64,000 nucleotides of DNA. It comes from Burkholderia sp. WSM2232. Lineage in GTDB: Bacteria > Pseudomonadota > Gammaproteobacteria > Burkholderiales > Burkholderiaceae. Each line of letters starts with the position of its first letter. Position 1 is the first letter of the stretch. Position numbers and translations under genes: made by a program. A model generated the notes under the pieces. The model was not told the origin of the DNA. It saw only the letters and a program-made list of their open reading frames with translations, and searched no databases. Positions 27,166-38,606 of the stretch are shown here, in pieces. The DNA lies in the NCBI RefSeq assembly GCF_000472545.1, contig NZ_AWZV01000009.1, forward strand, positions 80,874 through 144,873, read 5' to 3'.

Positions 27166-28350
27166 ATGACCCAATCCAAACTCAAACGGGCTTTGCAAAC
27201 GCGCATCGTGCACCCGCAGGACGAACTCACGCCAGGCTTCGAGTCTTTTTCGATGCCGGTCACGCGCGCTTCGACGGTGGTCTTCCCGGACCTTGCGACC
27301 ATGCGCGCACTCGACTGGAAAAACGACGCCCAGTGGCGCTACGGCCTGCACGCCACGCCGACTTCTCTGGCACTCGCGCAGCGCCTCGCCGCGCTCGAAG
27401 GCGGCAATCATGCGTTATTGCAGCCCTCGGGTCTGTCGGCAATTTCAAACGTGTACTTCGGGCTAGTCAAAGCTGGCGACGACGTGCTGATTCCCGACAA
27501 CGTCTATTCGCCGAACCGAGATCACGGCGACTGGCTCGCACGCGATTTCGGCGTGACGGCGCGTTACTACGATCCGATGATCGGAGCGGGGATCGCCGAC
27601 CTGATCCAGCCGAACACGCGGCTCATCTGGCTGGAGGCGCCAGGCTCGGTCACGATGGAAGTGTCCGACGTGCCCGCGATCGCCGCCGCCGCGCGCGCGC
27701 GCAACGTGGTGACGGCAATCGACAACACCTGGTCCGCGGGCCTCGCATTCCGGCCGTTCGATCACGGCGTGGACATTTCGGTGCAGGCGCTGACGAAATA
27801 TCAGTCGGGTGGCGGCGACGTACTGATGGGCGCCACGATCACCGTGGACCGCGAACTGCATCTGAAGCTGAAGGCGGCGCGCATGCGCATGGGTCTCGGC
27901 GTTTCGTCGGATGACTGCTCGCTGATTCTGCGCAGCCTGCCGACGATGCAGGTGCGCTTCCAGCAGCACGACCGCTCAGCGCTCGCACTTGCGCAATGGC
28001 TGAAGACGCGGCCGGAAATCGCGGCGGTGTTGCATCCCGCCATTGCCGACTGTCCGGGCCACGAGTTTTTCAAGCGCGACTTCACGGGTGCGGGCGGGCT
28101 TTTCTCCGTGGTGTTCGACGCTCGCTACAACGCGGCGCAAATCGACCGGTTCTGCGAATCGCTCGAGCTTTTCGCTATCGGCTGGAGCTGGGGCGGCGCC
28201 CATAGCCTCGTCATGCCGTATGACATCGCGTCGATGCGCAGCGAAGCCAAATGGCCGCATCGCGGCACGCTGGTGCGGTTCTACGTCGGTCTGGAAGAAG
28301 AAGCGGATCTGCGCGCGGACATCGAGCAGTGTCTCGCGGCGCTTGCATAA
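27166..28350 (+). CDS. metC: Cystathionine beta-lyase MetC
   Basis: A 394-residue PLP enzyme of the Cys/Met-metabolism family that splits cystathionine to homocysteine, pyruvate and ammonia. The PLP lysine is Lys211 in SVQALTKYQSGGGDVLMG. Other family features are RYGLHATPTSLALAQRL, LQPSGLSAISNVYF and TRLIWLEAPGSVTMEV. The length and Lys position match E. coli MetC. It converges on serB, with a hairpin in the gap. Confidence 0.93.
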   Translation: MTQSKLKRALQTRIVHPQDELTPGFESFSMPVTRASTVVFPDLATMRALDWKNDAQWRYGLHATPTSLALAQRLAALEGGNHALLQPSGLSAISNVYFGLVKAGDDVLIPDNVYSPNRDHGDWLARDFGVTARYYDPMIGAGIADLIQPNTRLIWLEAPGSVTMEVSDVPAIAAAARARNVVTAIDNTWSAGLAFRPFDHGVDISVQALTKYQSGGGDVLMGATITVDRELHLKLKAARMRMGLGVSSDDCSLILRSLPTMQVRFQQHDRSALALAQWLKTRPEIAAVLHPAIADCPGHEFFKRDFTGAGGLFSVVFDARYNAAQIDRFCESLELFAIGWSWGGAHSLVMPYDIASMRSEAKWPHRGTLVRFYVGLEEEADLRADIEQCLAALA

Positions 28351-28368
28351 AGAGCAGGTGAATCGGCG

Positions 28369-28400
28369 ACGCAGTTGTGCGCTGGCGCGTCCAACTGCGT
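28369..28400. terminator. Candidate terminator hairpin between metC and serB
   Basis: A perfect 9-bp stem, ACGCAGTTG with CAACTGCGT, and a 14-base loop between convergent genes. No strong T-run, so termination efficiency is doubtful. Confidence 0.45.
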
Positions 28401-28406
28401 TGCGTA

Positions 28407-29252
28407 TTACGCCTCGAAGAGGGGCAGCAATCCGTCGAGCCCCACATAATTGAACGCGACGCTGGCTGCTTCGCGCACGACAGGCTTCGCGCGGAACGCG
28501 ACCGACAGTCCCGCTTGTGCCATCATCTTCAGATCGTTGGAGCCGTCGCCCATTGCGATTGCACGCGACGGTTCGATACCCAGTTGCGCACACGTCTCGC
28601 GCAGCGTGCGTGCCTTGACATCCGCATTGACTATCTCGCCGAGCACCTTGCCGGTCAGCTTGCCGTCGACAATTTCTAGCGTATTCGCACGCGTAAAGTC
28701 GAGGCCGAGCCGCCGCTTCAGTTTCTCGGTGAAGAAGTTAAAGCCGCCCGACACCAGCAGCGTCTTTAGCCCCGCTTGTCTCGCGCCCGCGAGCATGCGC
28801 TCGGCGCCCGGCGAGAGTTGCAGCCGCTCCTCGTACACGCGTTCGAGCGCGCTCGCGTCGAGCCCCTTCAGCAGTGCGACGCGGCGGGTCAGGCTTTCGT
28901 TGAAGTCTTTGATCTCGCCGCGCATCGCAGCCTCGGTGATCGCGGCTACTTCCGCTTTCAAGCCGCAAAAGTCGGCGATTTCGTCGATACACTCGATCGT
29001 AATCAGCGTGGAATCCATGTCCATTGCGACGAGGCCGAAATCGCCCAGCTTGCGGCCGGCTTCGACAAACGCGTAGTCCAGCCCATGCGTGCCGCAGTAG
29101 ACGTCGAGGTCAGGGCGCTGCGCGAGGTCGGCGTCGGCAATGCGGATCGCGGTTGCGTCGAGGGCCGTGGCCTGCGAGCCGCGCGCGAGCGCGACGAGCG
29201 TTTTGTGGTGAGCGGCTGAAAGAGGCGTGGGGCTTTGGATGACGAGGTTCAT
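28407..29252 (-). CDS. serB: Phosphoserine phosphatase SerB
   Basis: A 281-residue HAD-family phosphatase, the last step of serine synthesis. The nucleophile and acid/base Asp pair is Asp78/Asp80 in VAMDMDSTLITIECIDEI; motif II is TLLVSGGFNFF and motif III includes AIAMGDGSNDLKMM. The N-terminal ~70 residues form the regulatory-like extension found in many SerB proteins. Divergent from the P450 gene; the leader region contains an 11-bp tandem array. Confidence 0.95.
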   Translation of the reverse strand: MNLVIQSPTPLSAAHHKTLVALARGSQATALDATAIRIADADLAQRPDLDVYCGTHGLDYAFVEAGRKLGDFGLVAMDMDSTLITIECIDEIADFCGLKAEVAAITEAAMRGEIKDFNESLTRRVALLKGLDASALERVYEERLQLSPGAERMLAGARQAGLKTLLVSGGFNFFTEKLKRRLGLDFTRANTLEIVDGKLTGKVLGEIVNADVKARTLRETCAQLGIEPSRAIAMGDGSNDLKMMAQAGLSVAFRAKPVVREAASVAFNYVGLDGLLPLFEA

Positions 29253-29293
29253 GAACGACGCATTGACGCAGAAATTGACACGGGATTAGAGCG

Positions 29294-29411
29294 GACCCGC
29301 GCAGGACTCGCGCATGACTCGCGCAGGAGACTCACGCAGGAGACTCGCGCAGCACCCACGCAGGACCCACGCACGACTCACGCAGGAACGCGCGGACGCA
29401 CGACTCGCACG
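29294..29411. repeat. 11-bp-period tandem array upstream of serB
   Basis: About ten units of the type GACTCGCGCAG / GACTCACGCAG / GACCCACGCAC. Most are 11 bp; two are 13 bp (GAGACTCRCGCAG) and the last are shorter and degenerate. The array fills the space between serB and the P450 gene, and lies between serB and the TACAAT at 29424-29429. Confidence 0.85.
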
Positions 29412-29423
29412 GAAAATCCCGCT

Positions 29424-29429
29424 ATTGTA
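29424..29429 (-). promoter_or_regulatory. Candidate -10 element for serB
   Basis: TACAATAGCGGG on the minus strand, about 170 bp before serB, identical over 12 bases to the site upstream of rimO. If used, the serB leader would contain the tandem array. No good -35 at 16-18 bp. Confidence 0.3.
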
Positions 29430-29496
29430 ACGGCTCGCGCCAGTGCAATCCGCGCGTGCCCGGTCCATACTGACAAATCGAACATGGAGACAACGC

Positions 29497-30729
29497 ATGC
29501 CCACCGCGACCGCCGGCGATCCAGCCGTTCTCGCGCGCGACTTCGATCTGCGCCATCTGAGCCCCGGGTTCTACGCGAACCCATACCCGGTCTACCACGC
29601 GCTGCGTACTCACGAGCCGGTCAAGCGTATGCCGGACGGTTCGCTCTTCCTCACGCGCTTTCGCGACGTGCAGGCTGTCTACCGCGACCCGAAAACCTTC
29701 AGCTCCGACAAGACCGTCGAGTTCCGGCCCAAGTATGGCGACTCGCCGCTCTACACGCATCACACCACGAGCCTCGTGTTCAACGATCCACCGCGTCATA
29801 CGCGTGTGCGCAAGCTGATTGCCGGCGCCCTCACTGCGCGCGCAATCGCGGCCATGGAACCGGGTCTCGTGCGGCTCGTCGACGGCTTGCTCGACGCCGC
29901 GGCCGAACGCAGGCGCATCGATCTGATCAGCGACTTCGCGTCGGCGATTCCGGTGGAGATCATCGGCAATCTGCTCGACGTGCCGCACGCCGAGCGCGCA
30001 CCGTTGCGCGACTGGTCGCTCGCGATTCTCGGCGCGCTCGAACCGTCGCTCACCAGCGCGCAGTTCGAGCGTGGCAACCGCGCCGTCAGCGAGTTCGTCG
30101 ACTATTTGCGCGATCTGGTTGCGCGGCGCCGGCGCGAGCCGGGCGATCCGCAGCACGACGTGTTGACGCGCCTGATTCAGGGCGAGGCCGGCGGCGAGCA
30201 ATTGTCGGAGGAAGAACTGCTGCAGAACTGCATTTTCATACTTAACGCAGGCCACGAAACCACCACTAACCTGATCGGCAACGGCCTCGTCACGCTGACT
30301 GAATGGCCGGAGCAGCGCGCGGCATTGCTCGCGGAACCTGGGTTGATCGAATCCGCGGTGGAGGAATGCCTGCGTTTCGAGAGTTCGAATCAACTCGGCA
30401 ACCGCATGACGACTGTGGACACCGAAATTGGCGGCTTGCCGGTTGCGCGCGGCACGCCGGTCACGCTGTGCATCGGCGCGGCCAATCGCGATCCCGACCA
30501 GTTCCCGGAGCCCGATCGCTTCGACATTCGCCGCGAGCCGAACCGGCATCTCGCTTTCGGCTTCGGCATTCATCAATGCGCGGGGCTTTCGCTCGCGCGG
30601 CTCGAGGCGCGGATTGCCATCGGCCGCTTCGTGCAGCGCTTTCCTGCGTATCGGCTCGACGGCGAACCGCTACGCGGCGGGCGTGTGCGTTTTCGCGGCT
30701 TTGCCGAGGTGCCGCTGCTTTGCGCTTGA
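29497..30729 (+). CDS. Cytochrome P450
   Basis: A soluble bacterial-type P450 of 410 residues. Heme ligand Cys361 lies in AFGFGIHQCAGLSLARLEA; the I-helix oxygen-activation motif is AGHETTT (about residues 251-257); the K-helix ExxR is in VEECLRFESSN. The start is the ATG with GGAGAC nearby, giving MPTATAGDPAVLARDF. No ferredoxin or reductase gene is next to it, so its redox partner must be encoded elsewhere. Substrate unknown. Confidence 0.94.
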   Translation: MPTATAGDPAVLARDFDLRHLSPGFYANPYPVYHALRTHEPVKRMPDGSLFLTRFRDVQAVYRDPKTFSSDKTVEFRPKYGDSPLYTHHTTSLVFNDPPRHTRVRKLIAGALTARAIAAMEPGLVRLVDGLLDAAAERRRIDLISDFASAIPVEIIGNLLDVPHAERAPLRDWSLAILGALEPSLTSAQFERGNRAVSEFVDYLRDLVARRRREPGDPQHDVLTRLIQGEAGGEQLSEEELLQNCIFILNAGHETTTNLIGNGLVTLTEWPEQRAALLAEPGLIESAVEECLRFESSNQLGNRMTTVDTEIGGLPVARGTPVTLCIGAANRDPDQFPEPDRFDIRREPNRHLAFGFGIHQCAGLSLARLEARIAIGRFVQRFPAYRLDGEPLRGGRVRFRGFAEVPLLCA

Positions 30730-30813
30730 TGTGCCGGTGTTCAGACATTGAGGTCCGCTTGACGTGCCGATGATGCCGCATCGATGCGCGCTCGACGAGG
30801 TGCTCGACGATGC

Positions 30814-30957
30814 GCTCGAATCGACGGTCGAGGCGGCGATCGAGGCGGCGATTGAAGCGGGGATTGAAGCGGGGATTGAAGCGGGGATTGAAGCGACGAT
30901 TGAAGCGACGATTGAAGCGGCGATTGAATCGACGATCGAAGCGACGCTCCAAGCGGC
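30814..30957. repeat. 12-bp tandem array upstream of ku
   Basis: Twelve consecutive 12-bp units in perfect register. The core units are GATTGAAGCGGG (three identical), GATTGAAGCGAC (two) and GATTGAAGCGGC; the flanking units are more divergent (GATCGAGGCGGC, GATTGAATCGAC, GATCGAAGCGAC). The array lies in the 383-bp gap between the P450 and ku genes and ends about 155 bp before ku. It is open in several frames on both strands and could encode tetrapeptide repeats such as (AIEA)n or (RRFN)n, but I see no sign these are translated. Nothing else is recognised in the gap. Confidence 0.92.
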
Positions 30958-31112
30958 TCCCGCAATGCGCCGGACTCCGTAGTTTTTGCCGCCCTCATGC
31001 AAGACTTACAGCGCGGCGCGCGCGGCTCGCAAGCGGCCCGCGCCGCGCGTTGCCGCAAAGCCGTGGCACGCTTGCTGCTTCGTCATGGGTCTTAGGCCCA
31101 GGGGAGCGCACG

Positions 31113-32138
31113 ATGGCACACATGATCTGGAAAGGCGCGATCAGCTTCGGCCTTGTCCACGTACCGGTGCAGCTGTATCCGGCCACCCGGTCGGAGAAGG
31201 TCGGCTTCAATCTGCTCGATAAACGCACGATCGACCCGGTCGGCTACAAGCAGATCAACAAACGCACCGGCAAGGATGTGACGCGCGATAACATCGTGCG
31301 CGGCTTCGAATACGAGAAGGACAAGTATGTGGTCCTGAGCGACGAGGAAATCCGCGCGGCCAATCCCGAATCCACTCAGACCGTGGACATTCTGGCTTTC
31401 GTCGACGCACCCGACATCTCGTTTCTCTACCTCGACACGCCGTACTTCCTGACGCCGGATCGCAAGGGCGAAAAGGTCTATGCGCTGTTGCGCGAGGCGA
31501 TGAAATCGTCAGGCAAGGTCGGCGTGGCAAGCGTCGTTCTGCATAACAAGCAGCATCTGGCCGCGCTGATTCCAGTCGGGCCGGTGCTCGCGCTGAATAC
31601 GCTGCGCTGGGCCGAGGAGGTGCGCGATTTCGACGAATTCAAGCTGCCTGCCGAAGGCGCCAAGGCCGCGGGTGTCAGCGCGCGCGAGCTGGACATGGCG
31701 CAGAAGCTGATCGACGACATGAGCGACACGTGGGACCCGTCGAAGTACCACGACACGTTCCGCGACGACATCATGGCGCTGGTCGATCGCAAGGTCCGCG
31801 AAGGCAAGACCGAGGAAATCACCGACATCGAGGCACCGCGCGAAGCGCGCCAATCCGCCGACATTCTCGATCTGTCCGATCTGCTCAAGCGCAGCCTGGG
31901 GCGGGGCAAGAACAAGCCTGCGTCGGGCTCGCGCAAGCGCGCCGCAGAGGACGAAGCGGCCGACGGGGACGCCGATGCGGAAGACGGCGGCGGTTCGACG
32001 GCAGCGCGCAAAAAGCCGCGGGCCGCGCGTTCGACGGGCTCCGCCCGCACGTCCCGTAGCAGCAGCGGCAGTAGTAGCGGTGGCCGCGCCGCGACCAAGT
32101 CGACGACGGCGGCACGCAAGCGCCGGGCGGCGGCTTGA
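31113..32138 (+). CDS. ku: Ku protein (non-homologous end joining)
   Basis: A 341-residue prokaryotic Ku that should form a homodimeric ring on DNA ends and recruit LigD. The core begins IWKGAISFGLVHVPVQLYP and contains GYKQINKRTGKDV, LDTPYFLTPDRKGEKVYALL and ALIPVGPVLALNTLRW. A long C-terminal tail (about residues 262-341) is acidic then Lys/Arg/Ser/Ala-rich, as in Ku proteins with extended DNA-binding tails. GGGGAG precedes the ATG. The frame is open upstream through the 12-bp array, but those residues are not Ku. Paired with ligD downstream. Confidence 0.96.
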   Translation: MAHMIWKGAISFGLVHVPVQLYPATRSEKVGFNLLDKRTIDPVGYKQINKRTGKDVTRDNIVRGFEYEKDKYVVLSDEEIRAANPESTQTVDILAFVDAPDISFLYLDTPYFLTPDRKGEKVYALLREAMKSSGKVGVASVVLHNKQHLAALIPVGPVLALNTLRWAEEVRDFDEFKLPAEGAKAAGVSARELDMAQKLIDDMSDTWDPSKYHDTFRDDIMALVDRKVREGKTEEITDIEAPREARQSADILDLSDLLKRSLGRGKNKPASGSRKRAAEDEAADGDADAEDGGGSTAARKKPRAARSTGSARTSRSSSGSSSGGRAATKSTTAARKRRAAA

Positions 32139-32361
32139 CGAAGCGGCGCACGCGCAATGGAACCGGCAGCGTCTGCAACGGCGCGCAGCATCGTGTATCG
32201 AACAGTGCATCGACGCTCGCATCGAACCGCGCACCCGGCACGACCTGGCGCGCTGCACGGACGCAAGCCTGCCCCCGTCCGACCGCTGGAACCACAGGAG
32301 CCAGGCGCACCGATAACGCGCCGCACCCCAGCGCCCACCTGAACCAGATGGAACCCGCGCC

Positions 32362-35442
<3,081 letters not shown>

Positions 35443-35483
35443 TGGCGCATCGAGGTCCCACAAGGCGGGGGAATGTACTGGGC

Positions 35484-35627
35484 GGCACATAGGGCACATA
35501 GGGCACATAGGGCACATAGGGCACCGAGAGCGCAAAGGACACAGAGAGCGCACAGGACACAGAGAGCGCACAGGACACAGAGAGCGCAAGGGGCACAGAG
35601 AGCACCTAGGGCACATAGGTCACATAT
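35484..35627. repeat. 9-bp tandem array after ligD
   Basis: Sixteen 9-bp units in register: four GGCACATAG, then GGCACCGAG, AGCGCAAAG, three alternating pairs of GACACAGAG and AGCGCACAG-type units (an 18-bp higher-order repeat), then GGCACAGAG, AGCACCTAG, GGCACATAG and GTCACATAT. It fills most of the 268-bp gap between ligD and the small hydrophilic protein gene. The gap otherwise holds only an AGGAG ribosome site for that gene. Confidence 0.92.
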
Positions 35628-35710
35628 AGGCACAAAGGAGCGCGAAGGCACATCGACCCGCGTGACGGCACGCATCTGCCGGATAACTTCAGGCAAACCA
35701 GGAGCACGCT

Positions 35711-36019
35711 ATGACTATGAAGAGCACACCGCAATCGTCGGACGGCGACAAGACCGCTGATCCACATGCACCGAAAGACCCGCACTCGTTGCAGGAAACA
35801 GCCGCGCCGCTGCCACACGAGAACGACCAGAACACCGTGTCGCAGGACGACGAAGATCCGCGGCGCGTCGGCAAACAGGCGCACAGCGACGTCGAACGCG
35901 GACTCAAGGACACCGACCGCCGCGGCGGCGGCGAATACCAGGAAAAGACTCAGAACGATGCGCACGCCGACATCAATTCGGATGGCAAAGTGTCCGGTTC
36001 GAAGAGCGAGGAGCGCTGA
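35711..36019 (+). CDS. Small hydrophilic protein of unknown function
   Basis: A 102-residue, very polar protein with many Asp, Glu, Lys, His and Gln residues and no hydrophobic core or membrane segment; it is probably largely disordered (for example HENDQNTVSQDDEDPRRVGK). An AGGAGCAC site lies before the ATG; a second ATG two codons on is possible. I recognise no domain. It follows ligD on the same strand but after a repeat array, so a link with end joining is only positional. The composition is like stress-associated hydrophilic proteins. Confidence 0.7.
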   Translation: MTMKSTPQSSDGDKTADPHAPKDPHSLQETAAPLPHENDQNTVSQDDEDPRRVGKQAHSDVERGLKDTDRRGGGEYQEKTQNDAHADINSDGKVSGSKSEER

Positions 36020-36233
36020 TACGCGCCGCCTATTCGGCTCTTGACTCGTGCGGACGGCGGCGCCCGTAGCCCGGTACTCAACAGCGGGCGTCAATGGCGG
36101 CACCAAGATCCCGAACCCGGTAGCCGCCGAGCTGCGTCGCCCAAATCCGCGACCCAGGCCGGCGGCACGGCGGCGCCCAATCCCGCAACCCAAGCCACCA
36201 GCTTCGCAACCCGCACCGACCGTTGTGCCGCGC

Positions 36234-37196
36234 TCAAGCCGGTTCGGCGTCCCAATAAGGCGGGTCGCCGAAATGCCCGGCGAGAAAGTCAATGAAGGCG
36301 AGCGTCTTCGGCGGCACGAACGCGCGGCTGGGATACACCGCCCAGATCGCCACCTTCTCCGCAAGCGGATAGCTGTCGAGCACACTGACCAGTTCGCCGC
36401 TGCGCAGAAACGGCGCCACGTCCCATGTCGATTTGAGCGCTATGCCGAAACCCGCGAGCAACGCATCGCGGATCACTTCGCCGTTGTCGGTGACAAGGCG
36501 CCCGCTCACGCGCACATCGAGCGGTCCGGCAGGCGTCTCGAACGCCCAGTCGCGCTGGTCCGACAGAATCATGCATTCGTGCTGCACGAGGTCCGACGGA
36601 TGATGCGGCGTGCCGCGCTCCGCCAGATAGGAAGGCGCCGCGCACAGCACGCGCCGGTTCAGCGCAAGCCGCCGCGCGACCAGCGACGAATCCTTCAGCA
36701 CGCCGATGCGAATCGCCACGTCGATGCCGGCATCGACGAGATCGATGATCTGATCGGTCAGCCGCAAATCGACGCTCACGCCCGGATAACGGCGCAGGAA
36801 TTCGCCGACGACAGGAGACACATGCTGCCGCCCGAACGACGACGGCATCGACACGCGCAAGCGGCCTTGCGGCTCCGCTTGCCCACGGCCCACCGAGGCG
36901 CGCGCCGCGGCGGCCGCATCGAGCAGCGCTTCGGCGCGCGTCATGAACACTTCGCCGTCCTGCGTGAGACTGATGCGGCGCGTGGTGCGATGAAGCAGGC
37001 GGGCACCAAGCAGCTTCTCCAACTGCGCGATGCGTGCGCTCGCAACCGCCGCCGACAAGCCGAACTCCCGTCCGGCCGCCGACACGTTCGCAAGCAGCGC
37101 GGCTCGCACGAACAGGGCGACGTCGAGCAGATCGAGGCGCTCGCGCTCGCTGGCGGCCGGACGCGCATCGCGCAGCGTTGAGGAGACAGGGCGCAT
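36234..37196 (-). CDS. LysR family transcriptional regulator
   Basis: A 320-residue LTTR. The N-terminal winged helix-turn-helix is LDLLDVALFVRAALLANVSA to LGARLLHRTTRRISLTQDG, followed by a linker helix and a periplasmic-binding-like effector domain (GRLRVSMPSSFGRQHVSPVV, LDVRVSGRLVTDNGEVIRDA). The ATG has AGGAAA upstream; a TTG five codons earlier is rejected. It is divergent from the alcohol dehydrogenase gene, with a short inverted repeat between them, so it probably controls that gene. This branch resembles CrgA/YafC-like regulators that often sit next to oxidoreductases. Confidence 0.93.
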   Translation of the reverse strand: MRPVSSTLRDARPAASERERLDLLDVALFVRAALLANVSAAGREFGLSAAVASARIAQLEKLLGARLLHRTTRRISLTQDGEVFMTRAEALLDAAAAARASVGRGQAEPQGRLRVSMPSSFGRQHVSPVVGEFLRRYPGVSVDLRLTDQIIDLVDAGIDVAIRIGVLKDSSLVARRLALNRRVLCAAPSYLAERGTPHHPSDLVQHECMILSDQRDWAFETPAGPLDVRVSGRLVTDNGEVIRDALLAGFGIALKSTWDVAPFLRSGELVSVLDSYPLAEKVAIWAVYPSRAFVPPKTLAFIDFLAGHFGDPPYWDAEPA

Positions 37197-37235
37197 TTTC
37201 CTGAAAATCAAAAATATGTTTCAGAGATTATGCCG

Positions 37236-37253
37236 CTTTTATCGTAATAAGAG
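37236..37253. promoter_or_regulatory. Inverted repeat between LysR gene and dehydrogenase gene: putative operator
   Basis: CTTTTAT-CGTA-ATAAGAG, an imperfect dyad with one mismatch per arm, containing the T-N11-A spacing of LysR sites. It is in the AT-rich divergent intergenic region. Confidence 0.45.
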
Positions 37254-37389
37254 ACGGCTTACGATCACTTCAACGGACTGGCGAATCCGCCAGAGTCGGC
37301 GCGCAAGGCCATAACGAAAGCCTTAGCCCATGCCGCCGGTCGCCGGATCGAACCCGCACTTAACCCGGACTCATCAAGGAACCTGAAAA

Positions 37390-38406
37390 ATGAAAGCAGT
37401 CGGCCTCTACCGCTATTTGCCTATCGACAACGAAGAGGCGCTGATCGACGTCGATATTCCGAAACCCGAAGCCACCGGTCGCGATCTGCTGGTAAAGGTG
37501 GAAGCCATCTCGGTGAATCCGGTCGACACGAAAGTGCGCGCCCCCAAAGACACCGTCGAAAAAGAGCCGCGCGTGCTGGGCTGGGACGCCGCCGGCACAG
37601 TGGTCGCGGTGGGCCCCGAGGTTACGCTCTTCAAGGTGGGCGACCCGGTTTTCTATGCGGGCAGCATCACGCGGCCGGGCGCGAATAGCGAATTCCACCT
37701 GGTCGATGAGCGCATTGTCGGACGCAAGCCCGCCTCGCTCGATTTCACGCACGCGGCGGCCTTGCCGTTGACCGCGATCACCGCGTGGGAGGCGTTGTTC
37801 GATCGCCTTGGCGTCTCGCCGCAAGGCGCGCATGAAGGCCGCACGGTGCTGATCGTGGGCGGGGCGGGCGGCGTCGGCTCCATCGGCATTCAACTGGCCA
37901 GGCAGCTTGCAAAACTCAAGGTGATTGCGACCGCGTCGCGCCCCGAGTCGGCGAAATGGGCGACGGAGCTGGGCGCGGATCATATCGTCGATCATTTCGG
38001 CGACATGCCGGCGCAACTGAAGAAACTCGGCATCGGCCAGGTCGACTACGTGCTGATCTTCAACGACACGGACAAGAACTTCCCGGCCGCGGCCGAGCTC
38101 GTGAAGCCGCAGGGCAGCATTTGCACGATCGTCGAAAACAGCAAGCCGGTGCCGGTCGAATTGCTGAAGGCAAAGAGCGCCGCGTTTCACTGGGAGTTCA
38201 TGTTCACGCGTTCGATGTTCGGCACGCCCGACATGATCGAGCAGCACAAGCTCCTGACCGAGGTGGCGCGGCTCGTCGACGGCGGCATCTTGCGCACGAC
38301 GGTCGGGCAGAATCTCGGCGCGATCAATGCCGCGAACTTGCGCCGCGCGCATCGCCTGCTGGAGGAAGGGCGCGCGATCGGCAAGCTCGTATTGAGCGGC
38401 TTCTGA
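37390..38406 (+). CDS. Zinc-type alcohol dehydrogenase family protein (MDR, ZADH1-like)
   Basis: A 338-residue medium-chain reductase. It has a GroES-like domain (GRDLLVKVEAISVNPVDTK, RVLGWDAAGTVVAVGPEV) and a Rossmann nucleotide site VLIVGGAGGVGSIGIQLARQ. Despite the usual family name, zinc-binding cysteines are not evident, so it is more like NADPH-dependent quinone/enone reductases. It is preceded by CAAGGAACCTG as a ribosome site. The divergent LysR gene probably regulates it. Confidence 0.92.
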   Translation: MKAVGLYRYLPIDNEEALIDVDIPKPEATGRDLLVKVEAISVNPVDTKVRAPKDTVEKEPRVLGWDAAGTVVAVGPEVTLFKVGDPVFYAGSITRPGANSEFHLVDERIVGRKPASLDFTHAAALPLTAITAWEALFDRLGVSPQGAHEGRTVLIVGGAGGVGSIGIQLARQLAKLKVIATASRPESAKWATELGADHIVDHFGDMPAQLKKLGIGQVDYVLIFNDTDKNFPAAAELVKPQGSICTIVENSKPVPVELLKAKSAAFHWEFMFTRSMFGTPDMIEQHKLLTEVARLVDGGILRTTVGQNLGAINAANLRRAHRLLEEGRAIGKLVLSGF

Positions 38407-38606
38407 TAAAAGCCGGCAACGCAAGCGGGGTAACACCCGATGCCGCGCAGGCGCGCGCGGCATCGCTTGGCGGTAGACTGGTGGCGCATCATGCCAAAGC
38501 GGTTGCGTGCCTCGCGTCCGCTGCCGGCTGCCGCAGGCTCGACGCATGAACCTGTGCGCGGGGCGGCTCATGCGGGCATGCAGCGGCACAACAACGAGGT
38601 GACAGT

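Noticed and set aside
30461..30952. Minus-strand ORF of 163 codons rich in RRFN repeats over the ku upstream array
   Set aside because: It is created by the frame-preserving 12-bp array and continues antisense into the P450 gene; no ribosome site or family resemblance.
30764..30982. Plus-strand 72-codon ORF with (AIEA)n repeats
   Set aside because: No clear ribosome site and explained by the repeat; kept only as something to check.
37390..38406. True zinc alcohol dehydrogenase
   Set aside because: The zinc-ligand cysteines of classical ADHs are not seen; it fits the zinc-free reductase branch.
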